A DNA stretch of 9,725 nt from an uncultured Blautia sp. (GTDB lineage Bacteria > Bacillota > Clostridia > Lachnospirales > Lachnospiraceae): positions 1 through 9,725 of the forward strand of contig CAMBYR010000061.1 of assembly GCA_945872375.1 (NCBI GenBank), given 5' to 3'. The notes under the pieces were generated by a model. The model saw only the letters and a list, made by a program, of their open reading frames with translations, searched no databases and was not told the DNA's origin. Positions 1 to 6,403 of this stretch are shown piece by piece (position 1 is the stretch's first letter; every line of letters starts with the position of its first letter). Position numbers and translations under genes: made by a program.

Positions 1-853
1 GATACTTTTCCGGTCCGTTTTCCAGATACAGATCCAGATATTTTCGGTATATTTCCGTCACGCCTGCCGTATACCGGGGCTGCTTCATCCTTCCTTCAAT
101 TTTCAGGGACATCACACCAGCCTCCAGAATTTCCGGAAGGATATCAATGGTACAGATGTCCTTCAGGCTCAGAGGGCAGACCTGATCCCCTTCCAGCTTC
201 TGCGGATGAAGCCCTGTACGGTATGGGAGACGGCAGGGCTGGGCGCAGCGTCCACGGTTGCCGCTTCTGCCTCCCAGAAGGCTGCTCATCAGACACTGTC
301 CGGAAAAGCTGTAGCAAAGAGCCCCATGGATGAATGCCTCGATTTCGATGGGGGAAGCCTCATGCATGGCACGGATTTCCTGCAGACTCAGTTCTCTTGC
401 CGTGACCACTCTGCTTAAGCCCTGCTGTTCCAGAAATTTCATTCCCTCCGGGCCTGTTACCGTCATCTGGGTACTGGCATGAATGGGCAGTTCCGGAAAA
501 TTTCTCCGGATAAATCGAAGTACTCCCATATCCTGAACGATTACGGCATCCAGGCCGGCCTCGTAATATGGCTTTAGATAATCAAAAAGCTGTTCCTTCA
601 GTTCTCTGTTTTTCAGCAGGGTATTGACTGTCAGATAAAGCTTTTTTCCGTGAATATGAGCTGTGCGGATCGCTGTCAGAAGCTCTTCCTTTCCAAAGTT
701 CTGTGCGTAGGCACGGGCACCAAAGGCTGCGCCGCCCACATAGACCGCATCTGCTCCTGCACCCAGGGCTGCCTCAAAGCTTTCGTAGGAGCCCGCCGGC
801 GCCAGAAGCTCTGTTTTCTGATGAATCATACGATTTTTTCTGGTATTCGGCAT
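1..853 (-). CDS. U32 family peptidase-like protein (RlhA/TrhP-like), C-terminus cut by window edge
   Basis: About 284 codons are open from an ATG at 853 to the left edge, so the C-terminus is missing. Residues 15-45 (TELLAPAGSYESFEAALGAG, then ADAVYVGG) are the usual U32 N-terminus. Residues 172-190 match the U32 signature (EAFIHGALCYSFSGQC). Cys180, Cys187, Cys203 and Cys207 have the C-x6-C-x15-C-x3-C spacing of the family's iron-sulfur ligands, and SLKIEGR follows. Family members once called collagenase-like peptidases include E. coli RlhA and TrhP, which are needed for hydroxylation of 23S rRNA and tRNA. An RNA-modification role is therefore more likely than proteolysis, but this is inference. 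I chose ATG 853 because AAAGGA lies about 10 nt upstream; ATG 829, eight codons in, has no clear ribosome site. The gene follows zapA but is separated from it by an intrinsic terminator. Confidence 0.9.
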   Translation of the reverse strand, partial: MPNTRKNRMIHQKTELLAPAGSYESFEAALGAGADAVYVGGAAFGARAYAQNFGKEELLTAIRTAHIHGKKLYLTVNTLLKNRELKEQLFDYLKPYYEAGLDAVIVQDMGVLRFIRRNFPELPIHASTQMTVTGPEGMKFLEQQGLSRVVTARELSLQEIRAMHEASPIEIEAFIHGALCYSFSGQCLMSSLLGGRSGNRGRCAQPCRLPYRTGLHPQKLEGDQVCPLSLKDICTIDILPEILEAGVMSLKIEGRMKQPRYTAGVTEIYRKYLDLYLENGPEKY

Positions 854-872
854 AATCGTCAAATCCTTTCTC

Positions 873-890
873 AAGCAGACATCTCTGCTT
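873..890 (-). other. Small hairpin abutting the U32 gene's ribosome binding site
   Basis: AAGCAGA and TCTGCTT form a perfect 7-bp inverted repeat with a 4-nt loop. The minus-strand transcript reaches it just before the AGAAAGGA ribosome site. It is not followed by a U-tract, so it is not a terminator. It could be a 5'-end stabiliser or modulate initiation, but no function is shown by the sequence. Confidence 0.4.
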
Positions 891-927
891 ATTCAGACGT
901 TTCTATCCGATCAACATAATCGAAGAT

Positions 928-957
928 AAAAAAGAGGAATCACCGAAGCAATCCCCC
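928..957 (-). terminator. Intrinsic terminator after zapA
   Basis: On the minus strand GGGGGATTGC, the loop TTCG and GTGATTCCTC form a continuous 10-bp stem that includes several G-U pairs. Six T residues follow directly. The stem begins 6 nt after the zapA stop codon. The UUCG tetraloop and U-run make this a textbook Rho-independent terminator. It ends the ruvA-ruvB-zapA transcript and implies that the U32 gene needs read-through or its own promoter. Confidence 0.88.
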
Positions 958-963
958 TTCCTT

Positions 964-1371
964 TCACTTTAGCAGATCTTCCAATTCTTTTTCCAGTTCC
1001 AGTATCTTTTTTTCCATGACACTGTTCTGTTCCTGTGCTTCCTTCTCACGTTTCTGTGCCTCTTCAATCTGCATCCGGAGAGAAATCAGCTCATGTTTCA
1101 GTCCATACATTTCCTGATCCTTCTGCTGAAGATCCTGTTCAAAAATCTCTGCCTGTTTTTTTGCCTTAAAATAGTCATCTGTAATATTCAGGCTCAGCAG
1201 TGTGTGCTTGGTTTCCATAGGCTGCCTGGAATATCCCGGCATCGCACTCAGTTCGGAAATTTTATTATTCATATAGGATGCCACCTTCTGGAAATATTCC
1301 TCAGATTCATAGCCTCCCAAGGTAATGATCTTACCTCCTATCACTACCTGTGCCGTGTTCTTGACTGCCAT
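964..1371 (-). CDS. zapA: Cell division protein ZapA
   Basis: This 135-residue cytoplasmic protein promotes bundling and cross-linking of FtsZ filaments at the division ring. Residues 6-40 (AQVVIGGKIITLGGYESEEY, then FQKVASYMNNKI) are the ZapA globular domain, with the typical strand-turn-strand and the Y-x3-VA-x-YMN motif. From about residue 67 to the end the sequence is charged and heptad-like, rich in E, K and Q, and forms a long coiled coil. At 135 aa it is longer than the compact ZapA proteins of about 85-110 aa; the extra length is all coiled coil. The start is secure because AGGAGG (1379-1384 on the plus strand) lies 7 nt upstream. It follows ruvB after 117 bp that contain a good promoter, so it can be expressed independently, and it ends just before a strong terminator. 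Confidence 0.9.
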   Translation of the reverse strand: MAVKNTAQVVIGGKIITLGGYESEEYFQKVASYMNNKISELSAMPGYSRQPMETKHTLLSLNITDDYFKAKKQAEIFEQDLQQKDQEMYGLKHELISLRMQIEEAQKREKEAQEQNSVMEKKILELEKELEDLLK

Positions 1372-1447
1372 AGTAAAGCCTCCTGTATTTTATCGAATGG
1401 TTCTGTCATTTCATATATTCTTCTTATGATCCTAATGTCTTTCATCC

Positions 1448-1476
1448 ATTATAATCGAATTTTGTAGAAAAGTATA
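1448..1476 (-). promoter_or_regulatory. Sigma-A-like promoter for zapA
   Basis: On the minus strand a perfect TATAAT -10 box lies at 1448-1453. A weak -35 (TATACT, 1471-1476) sits exactly 17 bp upstream. It falls in the ruvB-zapA gap and would give a leader of about 70 nt before the zapA start. The perfect -10 is the main support; the -35 matches only half of the consensus. Confidence 0.6.
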
Positions 1477-1488
1477 GGATTTTTTTTC

Positions 1489-2490
1489 TTACTTTTCCGG
1501 CATCTCGTAACCAAGATGGGAAAACGCCAGAGGAGAAGCCACTCTTCCCCTTGGTGTCCGGTGAAGAAATCCGTTCTGAAGAAGGTATGGTTCATACACA
1601 TCCTCCAGTGTTCCGGCGTCTTCTCCGATGGCCGCAGCCAGCGTCTCCAGGCCTACAGGGCCTCCTTTAAAGGAGGTGATCATAGTCTTTAAAATCAGCC
1701 TGTCCACCTTGTCAAGTCCGTACTGATCCACTTCCAGAAGATCCAGGGCAAAGGAAGCCACCTCATAAGTGATCCTGCCGTCATACTTCACCTGCGCAAA
1801 ATCACGGACACGTTTCAGCAGACGATTTGCCAGCCGCGGCGTTCCCCTGGAACGCTTGGCGATCTCTGCCGCTCCCTTTGGATCGATCTCCACGCCCAGC
1901 ACCTGGGCAGAACGGATGACGATAGTCTGAAGCTCTTTCTGATTGTAGAATTCCAGATGATGGGTCACACCAAACCGGTCTCTTAACGGTGCAGACAGCA
2001 GGCCTGCCCTTGTGGTGGCCCCCACCAGTGTAAACCTCGGAAGATCCAGACGGATCGAACGGGCCGATGCCCCTTTTCCGATCATAATGTCTATGGCAAA
2101 GTCCTCCATGGCAGGATAAAGCACCTCCTCTACCTGACGGTTCAGGCGGTGGATCTCATCCACAAAAAGCACATCCCCTTCCTGAAGGTTGTTGAGAATG
2201 GCCGCCATCTCTCCCGGCTTTTCAATCGCCGGACCGGAGGTCACCTTCATGTGCACTCCCATTTCATTGGCAATGATGCCGGAAAGCGTGGTTTTTCCCA
2301 GACCGGGCGGGCCATAAAACAGCACATGATCCAGCGCGTCATGGCGCTGTTTGGCTGCCTCAATATAGACACGCAGCGTTTTTTTCAGTTTTTCCTGGCC
2401 GATGTATTCATCCAGGCTCTGCGGGCGCAGAGACCCTTCCAGAGAAAAATCCTCCTCTGTCACATCTGTGGTGATCATTCTTTTTTCCAT
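1489..2490 (-). CDS. ruvB: Holliday junction branch migration ATPase RuvB
   Basis: RuvB is the AAA+ motor that, guided by RuvA, drives branch migration of Holliday junctions in recombinational repair. This 333-residue form is close to the family's usual 330-350. Visible motifs are Walker A GPPGLGKTT (residues 60-68), Walker B with DEIH (111-114), sensor 1 GATTRAG (157-163), the arginine-finger region LRDRF (169-173), sensor 2 RGTPRLANR (215-223), and a C-terminal winged helix ending LLQNGFLHRTPRGR. I start it at ATG 2490, with GGAG 6 nt upstream, giving MEKRMITTDVTEEDF, the usual clostridial N-terminus. A TTG four codons earlier (2502) is also in frame but overlaps that ribosome site. It lies 54 bp downstream of ruvA and is probably cotranscribed with it. 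No ruvC is present in the window. Confidence 0.96.
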   Translation of the reverse strand: MEKRMITTDVTEEDFSLEGSLRPQSLDEYIGQEKLKKTLRVYIEAAKQRHDALDHVLFYGPPGLGKTTLSGIIANEMGVHMKVTSGPAIEKPGEMAAILNNLQEGDVLFVDEIHRLNRQVEEVLYPAMEDFAIDIMIGKGASARSIRLDLPRFTLVGATTRAGLLSAPLRDRFGVTHHLEFYNQKELQTIVIRSAQVLGVEIDPKGAAEIAKRSRGTPRLANRLLKRVRDFAQVKYDGRITYEVASFALDLLEVDQYGLDKVDRLILKTMITSFKGGPVGLETLAAAIGEDAGTLEDVYEPYLLQNGFLHRTPRGRVASPLAFSHLGYEMPEK

Positions 2491-2496
2491 AGGATG

Positions 2497-2500
2497 CTCC
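2497..2500 (-). promoter_or_regulatory. Ribosome binding site that fixes the ruvB start
   Basis: GGAG on the minus strand lies 6 nt before ATG 2490. A start at the in-frame TTG 2502 would put this GGAG inside the coding sequence and leave no purine-rich site at a good distance, so ATG 2490 is preferred. Confidence 0.65.
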
Positions 2501-2544
2501 AATATCTGTATCTATCTTTGTTCTGCTCTTTCACAGGTATTCTC

Positions 2545-3156
2545 TCAGAAATTTTTCAGGGCGGCCTTCAGAATTCCTTCCACATCATCCGGCTCCACAC
2601 CAGTCACTTTGCTGACGGCACGCAGGGCATCCGTCTGGCTGTATCCCAGTGCAGTCAGTGCCTCCACTGCCTCCTTACGGCCGTCACGGACCGAACTGTC
2701 CGGAATTTCTGCTTCTGCCGACACATGGATCAGTTTCTTTTCAAAAGCATCTTCCAGCTTCAATTTATCTTTTAATTCCAGAATCATTTTCTGTGCCGTC
2801 TTCTTTCCGACACCCGGTGCCCTGGAAATCGTTTTGACATCATCCGAGAGGACCGCAAACCGAAGTTCATCCGGTGTCAGTCCGGACAGAATCCCGAGAG
2901 CTGCTTTTGGTCCGATGCCATTGACTCCCAGGAGAAGGCGGAACATCTCCAGATCGTCCCTGTCCAGAAAACCAAAAAGCTGCATGACATCCTCTTTTAC
3001 ATGAAAATACGTATGTATCTTTACTTCTCCATTCGCCCGGCGAAGTTTTTCCATGGAATTTCCTGTCATATATATTTCATATCCAATATGTCCGGCTTCC
3101 AGTATGACAGAGGATTCTGTTTCCTCCACAACCGTGCCTCGAATAAAAGAAATCAT
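2545..3156 (-). CDS. ruvA: Holliday junction DNA-binding protein RuvA
   Basis: RuvA tetramers bind the four-way Holliday junction and load the RuvB hexamers. The protein has 203 residues, the family norm. The N-terminal OB-fold starts MISFIRGTVVEE and contains the acidic-pin and tetramer regions. Two helix-hairpin-helix motifs follow, LLGVNGIGPKAALGIL (residues 75-90) and APGVGKKTAQKMILEL (about 113-128). The C-terminal domain III that contacts RuvB carries EALTALGYSQTDA. AGGAG lies 11 nt before the ATG, a slightly long spacing. A sigma-A-like promoter sits just upstream, so ruvAB is probably its own transcription unit. I see no Firmicute LexA box (GAAC-N4-GTTC) there. Confidence 0.96.
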   Translation of the reverse strand: MISFIRGTVVEETESSVILEAGHIGYEIYMTGNSMEKLRRANGEVKIHTYFHVKEDVMQLFGFLDRDDLEMFRLLLGVNGIGPKAALGILSGLTPDELRFAVLSDDVKTISRAPGVGKKTAQKMILELKDKLKLEDAFEKKLIHVSAEAEIPDSSVRDGRKEAVEALTALGYSQTDALRAVSKVTGVEPDDVEGILKAALKNF

Positions 3157-3201
3157 TCTGATTACAGCTCCTGTTCCGGTAAAAATTTTGAACTACACGA
3201 T

Positions 3202-3230
3202 ATCATATCATATTCCATGGAAAAAGGCAA
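3202..3230 (-). promoter_or_regulatory. Sigma-A-like promoter for ruvAB
   Basis: On the minus strand TTGCCT (3225-3230) and TATGAT (3202-3207) are separated by 17 bp, matching 4/6 and 5/6 of the consensus. The predicted start is about 40 nt before the ruvA ATG. A second, overlapping TATGAT copy lies 5 bp upstream. It sits in the 92-bp gap after the NusG-II gene and would uncouple ruvAB from Rnf transcription. Confidence 0.65.
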
Positions 3231-3248
3231 ACATCTATTCGGGCTTTT

Positions 3249-3608
3249 TCAGGCAATTCCATCCGGACTTTCCTTTGAAGTCCCCACTGCTTCTATCACC
3301 ACTTTATTCGGCAGACAGATAATACTGCCGCCGGAGGCATCCACCGCCTTCTGTTCCATACACAGCTTATCCGGACAGTTTGCATAAATCATTTTCACTT
3401 TCCCGTCTTCAATACGGCAGATGTTTGTCTCCCCGATTTTGATCTCCTGATCTTTTTCCAGAGAATATTCCCCGTAAAGCTTTCCTTCCACGGTAATCCT
3501 TATCATACTGCGGTTTTCAGGAAGAAACAGAGAGAGCAGAAACCAGCCGGCTGCCGCGATCAGGAGCACTGTTCCGGCAAGAATCACATCCTTTTTTTTC
3601 ATTTTCAT
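3249..3608 (-). CDS. NusG domain II-containing membrane-anchored protein
   Basis: This protein has 119 residues. A lysine-rich start (MKMKKKD) and one hydrophobic helix (residues about 8-29) predict an anchor with the C-terminal domain outside the cell. Residues about 34-108 carry the NusG_II (DUF1312) pattern: IRITVEGKLYGEYSL, then YANCPDKLC (Cys78, Cys83) and GGSIICLPNKVVIE (Cys98). The three cysteines are conserved in the family, but their role is unknown to me; disulfide or metal binding are both possible. Despite the name, this is not the transcription factor NusG. It begins 18 nt after the hairpin that closes the Rnf operon, so read-through would link it to Rnf. An alternative ATG at 3602 has GGGGA 6 nt upstream and may be the real start. 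Confidence 0.85.
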   Translation of the reverse strand: MKMKKKDVILAGTVLLIAAAGWFLLSLFLPENRSMIRITVEGKLYGEYSLEKDQEIKIGETNICRIEDGKVKMIYANCPDKLCMEQKAVDASGGSIICLPNKVVIEAVGTSKESPDGIA

Positions 3609-3626
3609 TCCCCAACGTTCCTGATA

Positions 3627-3663
3627 ATAAAATCAGCCGCAGAAAACCTACGGCCGATTTTAT
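3627..3663 (-). terminator. Long hairpin / intrinsic terminator at the end of the rnf operon
   Basis: The arms at 3648-3661 and 3629-3642 pair over 14 bp with two G-U pairs, around a 5-nt loop, and A-T pairs extend the stem to 3627-3663. The A-rich left side and TTTTATT right side make it terminator-like on both strands. The U-tract is partly inside the stem, so termination may be incomplete. It lies 16 nt after the rnfB stop and directly before the NusG-II ribosome site. It may therefore act as a partial terminator or as a 3'-end stabiliser for the rnf mRNA. Confidence 0.75.
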
Positions 3664-3679
3664 CTCATGTTTTTCTTTT

Positions 3680-4477
3680 CTATAAGTTTAAGATAATGCC
3701 TCTCGGACATGCTTCCCTACATGCTCCACAGTTTGTACATTTTTCATAATCGATATGTGCACAGAAATCTGTCACGGTAATTGCACCGTTGGTACATGTT
3801 TTTTCACATTTCTTACATCCGATACAGCCCACCTCACAGGCGGATGTAACTGCCTTACCCTTTGCATGGGAGCTGCAGCTTACATAGATCTTCTGTTCAT
3901 AGGGAACCAGCTCGATCAGATGTTTCGGACATTTTGCCACGCATTTTCCGCAGGCACGGCAGGCTTCTCTGTCCACCTCTGCAACGCCGTTCACAATGTG
4001 GATGGCGTCAAAGGGACATGCCTTTACACAGCTTCCGAATCCAAGACATCCATAATCACAGGCTTTCGCTCCGCCGCCCGGAACAAATGCCATCATTTCA
4101 CAGTCTTCCACACCGGTGTAGGTATAATTGTCATGGGATTTTTCACAGGTTCCCGCACATTTCACAAAAGCCACTTTCCGGGCAGTTTCCACAACCTCCT
4201 GGCCCATGATTCCTGCGATCACTTTTCCCACTGCATCTCCGCCTACTGGACATGCGTTTACAGGTGCTTCGCCTTTTGCAATGGCTGCAGCCAGACCGTC
4301 ACAGCCCGGATAGCCGCATCCGCCGCAGTTGTTTCCCGGAAGTGCCTCACGTACAGCCACTTCTTTTTCATCAACCTCGACGGCAAACTTTTTGCCTGCC
4401 ACACCAAGGAAGATACCGATGAAGAGACCCACTGCCGCAACAACTACAGTTGCTATGATAATTGCTCCAATATTCAT
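3680..4477 (-). CDS. rnfB: Rnf electron transport complex subunit RnfB
   Basis: RnfB is the cytoplasmic, membrane-anchored subunit that takes electrons from reduced ferredoxin. It has 265 residues. One hydrophobic helix (about 4-27) leads to the N-terminal iron-sulfur motif NNCGGCGYPGCDG, with Cys51, 54, 59 and 76. Ferredoxin-type sets follow at Cys140/144/150/154, Cys173/176/179/183 (CRACGKCVAKCP), Cys218/221/224/228 and Cys247/250/253/257 (CTNCGACREACP). Cys107, 111 and 126 could help bind another cluster. It is longer than the proteobacterial form (about 190 aa) and shorter than the large acetogen form. AGGAGG lies 8 nt before the ATG. It is the last rnf gene, 13 nt after rnfA, and a hairpin terminator follows. 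Confidence 0.96.
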   Translation of the reverse strand: MNIGAIIIATVVVAAVGLFIGIFLGVAGKKFAVEVDEKEVAVREALPGNNCGGCGYPGCDGLAAAIAKGEAPVNACPVGGDAVGKVIAGIMGQEVVETARKVAFVKCAGTCEKSHDNYTYTGVEDCEMMAFVPGGGAKACDYGCLGFGSCVKACPFDAIHIVNGVAEVDREACRACGKCVAKCPKHLIELVPYEQKIYVSCSSHAKGKAVTSACEVGCIGCKKCEKTCTNGAITVTDFCAHIDYEKCTNCGACREACPRGIILNL

Positions 4478-4490
4478 CCCGTATGCCTCC

Positions 4491-5066
4491 TTAAATCAAT
4501 CCTGAGAAACCGAAAAATGCAATCGCCATCAGTCCCGCCGTCAGAAGTACGATGGGAAAGCCCTGGAATGCTTTCGGAATATCGTTGTACTGAATCTTTT
4601 CACGGATACCTGCCATTAATACAATGGAAATGGTAAAGCCCACTGCTGTGGCAAATCCGTTTACGGTACTTTCCAGAATGTTATAGTCCTTCTGCACGTT
4701 GATGATCGCCACACCGAGAACCGCACAGTTTGTGGTGATCAGAGGAAGATAAACGCCAAGTGCCTGATAAAGAGAAGGCATGCATTTCTTCAGGAACATC
4801 TCCACGAACTGAACAAGTGCCGCAATGATCAGAATAAAAACGATCGTCTGCAGATATTCCAGGTTCGTCGGCACAAGGATGGCTTTATAAATGATACTGG
4901 TTACGAAGGACGAAAGGGTGATAACAAAAATAACCGCTGCACCCATACCGCCTGCCGTTTCGATCTTCTTGGAAACACCGAAAAACGGACAAAGGCCAAG
5001 GAACTGACTTAACACAACGTTATTTACCAGCGCAGAACCGATAATGATGATCAATAATTCTTTCAT
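4491..5066 (-). CDS. rnfA: Rnf electron transport complex subunit RnfA
   Basis: RnfA is an integral membrane subunit of 191 residues with about six hydrophobic helices. It pairs with RnfE in inverted orientation to hold an intramembrane [2Fe-2S] cluster that carries electrons across the membrane. The ligand cysteines expected from the NqrD/NqrE and RnfA/RnfE family are visible in both half-motifs: Cys26 in LGLCPFFG and Cys114 in TTNCAVLG. The N-terminus MKELLIIIIGSALVNNVVLSQ is characteristic of RnfA. The GAGGGGG ribosome site is embedded in the last codons of rnfE, with only 6 nt between the rnfE stop and this ATG. The stop codon itself adjoins the rnfB ribosome site. This packing implies translational coupling within the operon. 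Confidence 0.96.
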   Translation of the reverse strand: MKELLIIIIGSALVNNVVLSQFLGLCPFFGVSKKIETAGGMGAAVIFVITLSSFVTSIIYKAILVPTNLEYLQTIVFILIIAALVQFVEMFLKKCMPSLYQALGVYLPLITTNCAVLGVAIINVQKDYNILESTVNGFATAVGFTISIVLMAGIREKIQYNDIPKAFQGFPIVLLTAGLMAIAFFGFSGLI

Positions 5067-5072
5067 ATTCCA

Positions 5073-5786
5073 TTACCCCCTCTTTCCTTTGCACATGCTG
5101 TTTCCGCAGGATGCACAAGAGCTTCCGCAGGAATCCGGATTGCTGGGATCAATACCGCGTTTTGCAGCGCCAACCTTAAACTTGTTCTGCAGAGCAGATA
5201 AAAATGCCAGTACGAAGAAAGCACCGGGAGCCAGGATGAAAATCGTAACCGGCTCATAGCCCATCTTTCCGGCTGCCGCATCTGCCAGCGGAAGAATCTG
5301 TTTTCCAAAGATCTGTCCTGCACCAAGAAGCTCTCTTACAGCACCGATACAGGTAAGGCTCACCGTAAATCCAAGTCCCATTCCGATACCGTCAAACAGA
5401 GATGCCAGCGGTGGGTTTTTGGATGCATATGCCTCGGCACGGCCAAGGATGATACAGTTTACAACGATCAGAGGAATATAAATACCAAGTGAAGCATAAA
5501 GTGCCGGGATAAAGCCCTGGAGAAGCATCTGCACGATGGTTACAAAGGATGCAACAACCACGATAAATGCAGGAATACGAACTCCGTCCGGGATAAACTT
5601 CCTGAGCAGGGAAATCATCAGATTGGATGCGGCAAGTACTACCATGGTAGTAAGGCCCATTCCGATACCATTTGTAGCGGATGTGGTAACTGCCAGAGTC
5701 GGACACATACCAAGCACCAGCACAAAGGTAGGATTTTCTTTAATAATACCGTTCACCAGGCGTTCTGCAGGTGTATTTGCTTTCAT
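5073..5786 (-). CDS. rnfE: Rnf electron transport complex subunit RnfE, with a cysteine-rich tail
   Basis: RnfE is the membrane partner of RnfA, with 237 residues and about six helices. It has the paired family motifs LGMCPTLAVT (Cys28) and VVNCIILGRAEA (Cys111), which supply ligands to the shared intramembrane [2Fe-2S] cluster. The N-terminus RLVNGIIKENPTFVLVLGMC is typical. After the last helix there is an extra tail with four cysteines, Cys220, 224, 227 and 232 (C-x3-C-x2-C-x4-C), ending KGKRG. This goes beyond the basic RnfE fold and could bind a metal or cluster. The start codon overlaps the rnfG stop as ATGA, with GGAGG 9 nt upstream. It lies upstream of rnfA. Confidence 0.96.
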   Translation of the reverse strand: MKANTPAERLVNGIIKENPTFVLVLGMCPTLAVTTSATNGIGMGLTTMVVLAASNLMISLLRKFIPDGVRIPAFIVVVASFVTIVQMLLQGFIPALYASLGIYIPLIVVNCIILGRAEAYASKNPPLASLFDGIGMGLGFTVSLTCIGAVRELLGAGQIFGKQILPLADAAAGKMGYEPVTIFILAPGAFFVLAFLSALQNKFKVGAAKRGIDPSNPDSCGSSCASCGNSMCKGKRG

Positions 5787-6403
5787 TCCTGACTACCTCC
5801 TTCCAGATAACGGAATGCACATAACCCGGCATTCACACCGTTTGTCATGGCATTTGTGGTGATGGTTGCGCCGCTTAACGCATCAATTTCATTGTCTGCT
5901 GACGCACCGTTTTTTGTGTATACAAAGCTTTCTACATTTTTATCCTTAAACTGGTTTTTGAAATCGTCTGTGGTTGCCTTCATTCCAAGACCGGCAGTCT
6001 CGCCTATGGAAAGAATGGAGATTCCGTTCAGTGTACCGTCAGCCTTTACACCCATGGCAAACTGAATATCTCCACCGTATCCCTCGGAAGTAGTAACCGT
6101 AAACGCATAACCGAGTTCATTTCCGGAGCCATCCTGCGCACCCATTACTTCATCAATATTCTGTGCGGTGAATCCGTTTTCATCCAGACAGGCCTCCAGT
6201 TCTTCAGAAAGGCCGGAGGAAAGATCTGTTTCCTCAAACTGCTCCGCATCAGCGAATACTGCTTTGTAAGCCTCCTGTTTTGCCTTCAGATTCTGCTCGG
6301 CAATGGGATCTGCAGTGATTCCCTGAACAATCCCCAGCGCAAGACCGGCAACGAGCGTGATCAGTGTAATGGCAAAAGTATCTTTTACAATTTTATTGCT
6401 CAT
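5783..6403 (-). CDS. rnfG: Rnf electron transport complex subunit RnfG (covalent FMN protein)
   Basis: RnfG carries a covalently bound FMN on the outer face of the membrane and belongs to the electron path of the complex. It has 206 residues. A single N-terminal helix (about 9-29) anchors an extracytoplasmic FMN_bind domain. The flavinylation motif DALSGATIT (175-182) places the FMN on Thr180 by homology with NqrC/RnfG. The family motif GETAGLGMK (134-142) and the conserved GYGGDIQFAMGV (108-119) are present. The flavin transferase ApbE that performs this attachment is not in the window. The start overlaps the rnfD stop (ATGA), with GGAGG 9 nt upstream, and the stop overlaps the rnfE start. 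Confidence 0.96.
   Translation of the reverse strand: MSNKIVKDTFAITLITLVAGLALGIVQGITADPIAEQNLKAKQEAYKAVFADAEQFEETDLSSGLSEELEACLDENGFTAQNIDEVMGAQDGSGNELGYAFTVTTSEGYGGDIQFAMGVKADGTLNGISILSIGETAGLGMKATTDDFKNQFKDKNVESFVYTKNGASADNEIDALSGATITTNAMTNGVNAGLCAFRYLEGGSQE

Noticed and set aside
1467..1497. 8-bp inverted repeat GAAAAGTA...TACTTTTC at the ruvB end as a terminator
   Set aside because: The stem is AT-rich with a 15-nt loop, overlaps the ruvB stop codon and the -35 of the zapA promoter, and lacks a following U-tract.
2149..3004. Plus-strand open frames opposite ruvB and ruvA
   Set aside because: Antisense shadows of well-conserved RuvAB; no ribosome sites or recognisable domains.
3168..3195. 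GTTC/GAAC pair upstream of ruvA as a LexA site
   Set aside because: The half-sites are in the wrong orientation and spaced by about 13 nt, unlike GAAC-N4-GTTC.
3220..3250. GAAAAAG...CTTTTTC repeat after the NusG-II gene as a terminator
   Set aside because: It has only 7 bp, mostly A-T, with a 17-nt loop, and it overlaps the -35 of the ruvAB promoter.
3755..4636. Long plus-strand open frame (293 codons) opposite rnfB and rnfA
   Set aside because: It is antisense to clearly recognisable Rnf genes, is rich in Cys and His from reading iron-sulfur codons backwards, and has no family resemblance or good ribosome site.
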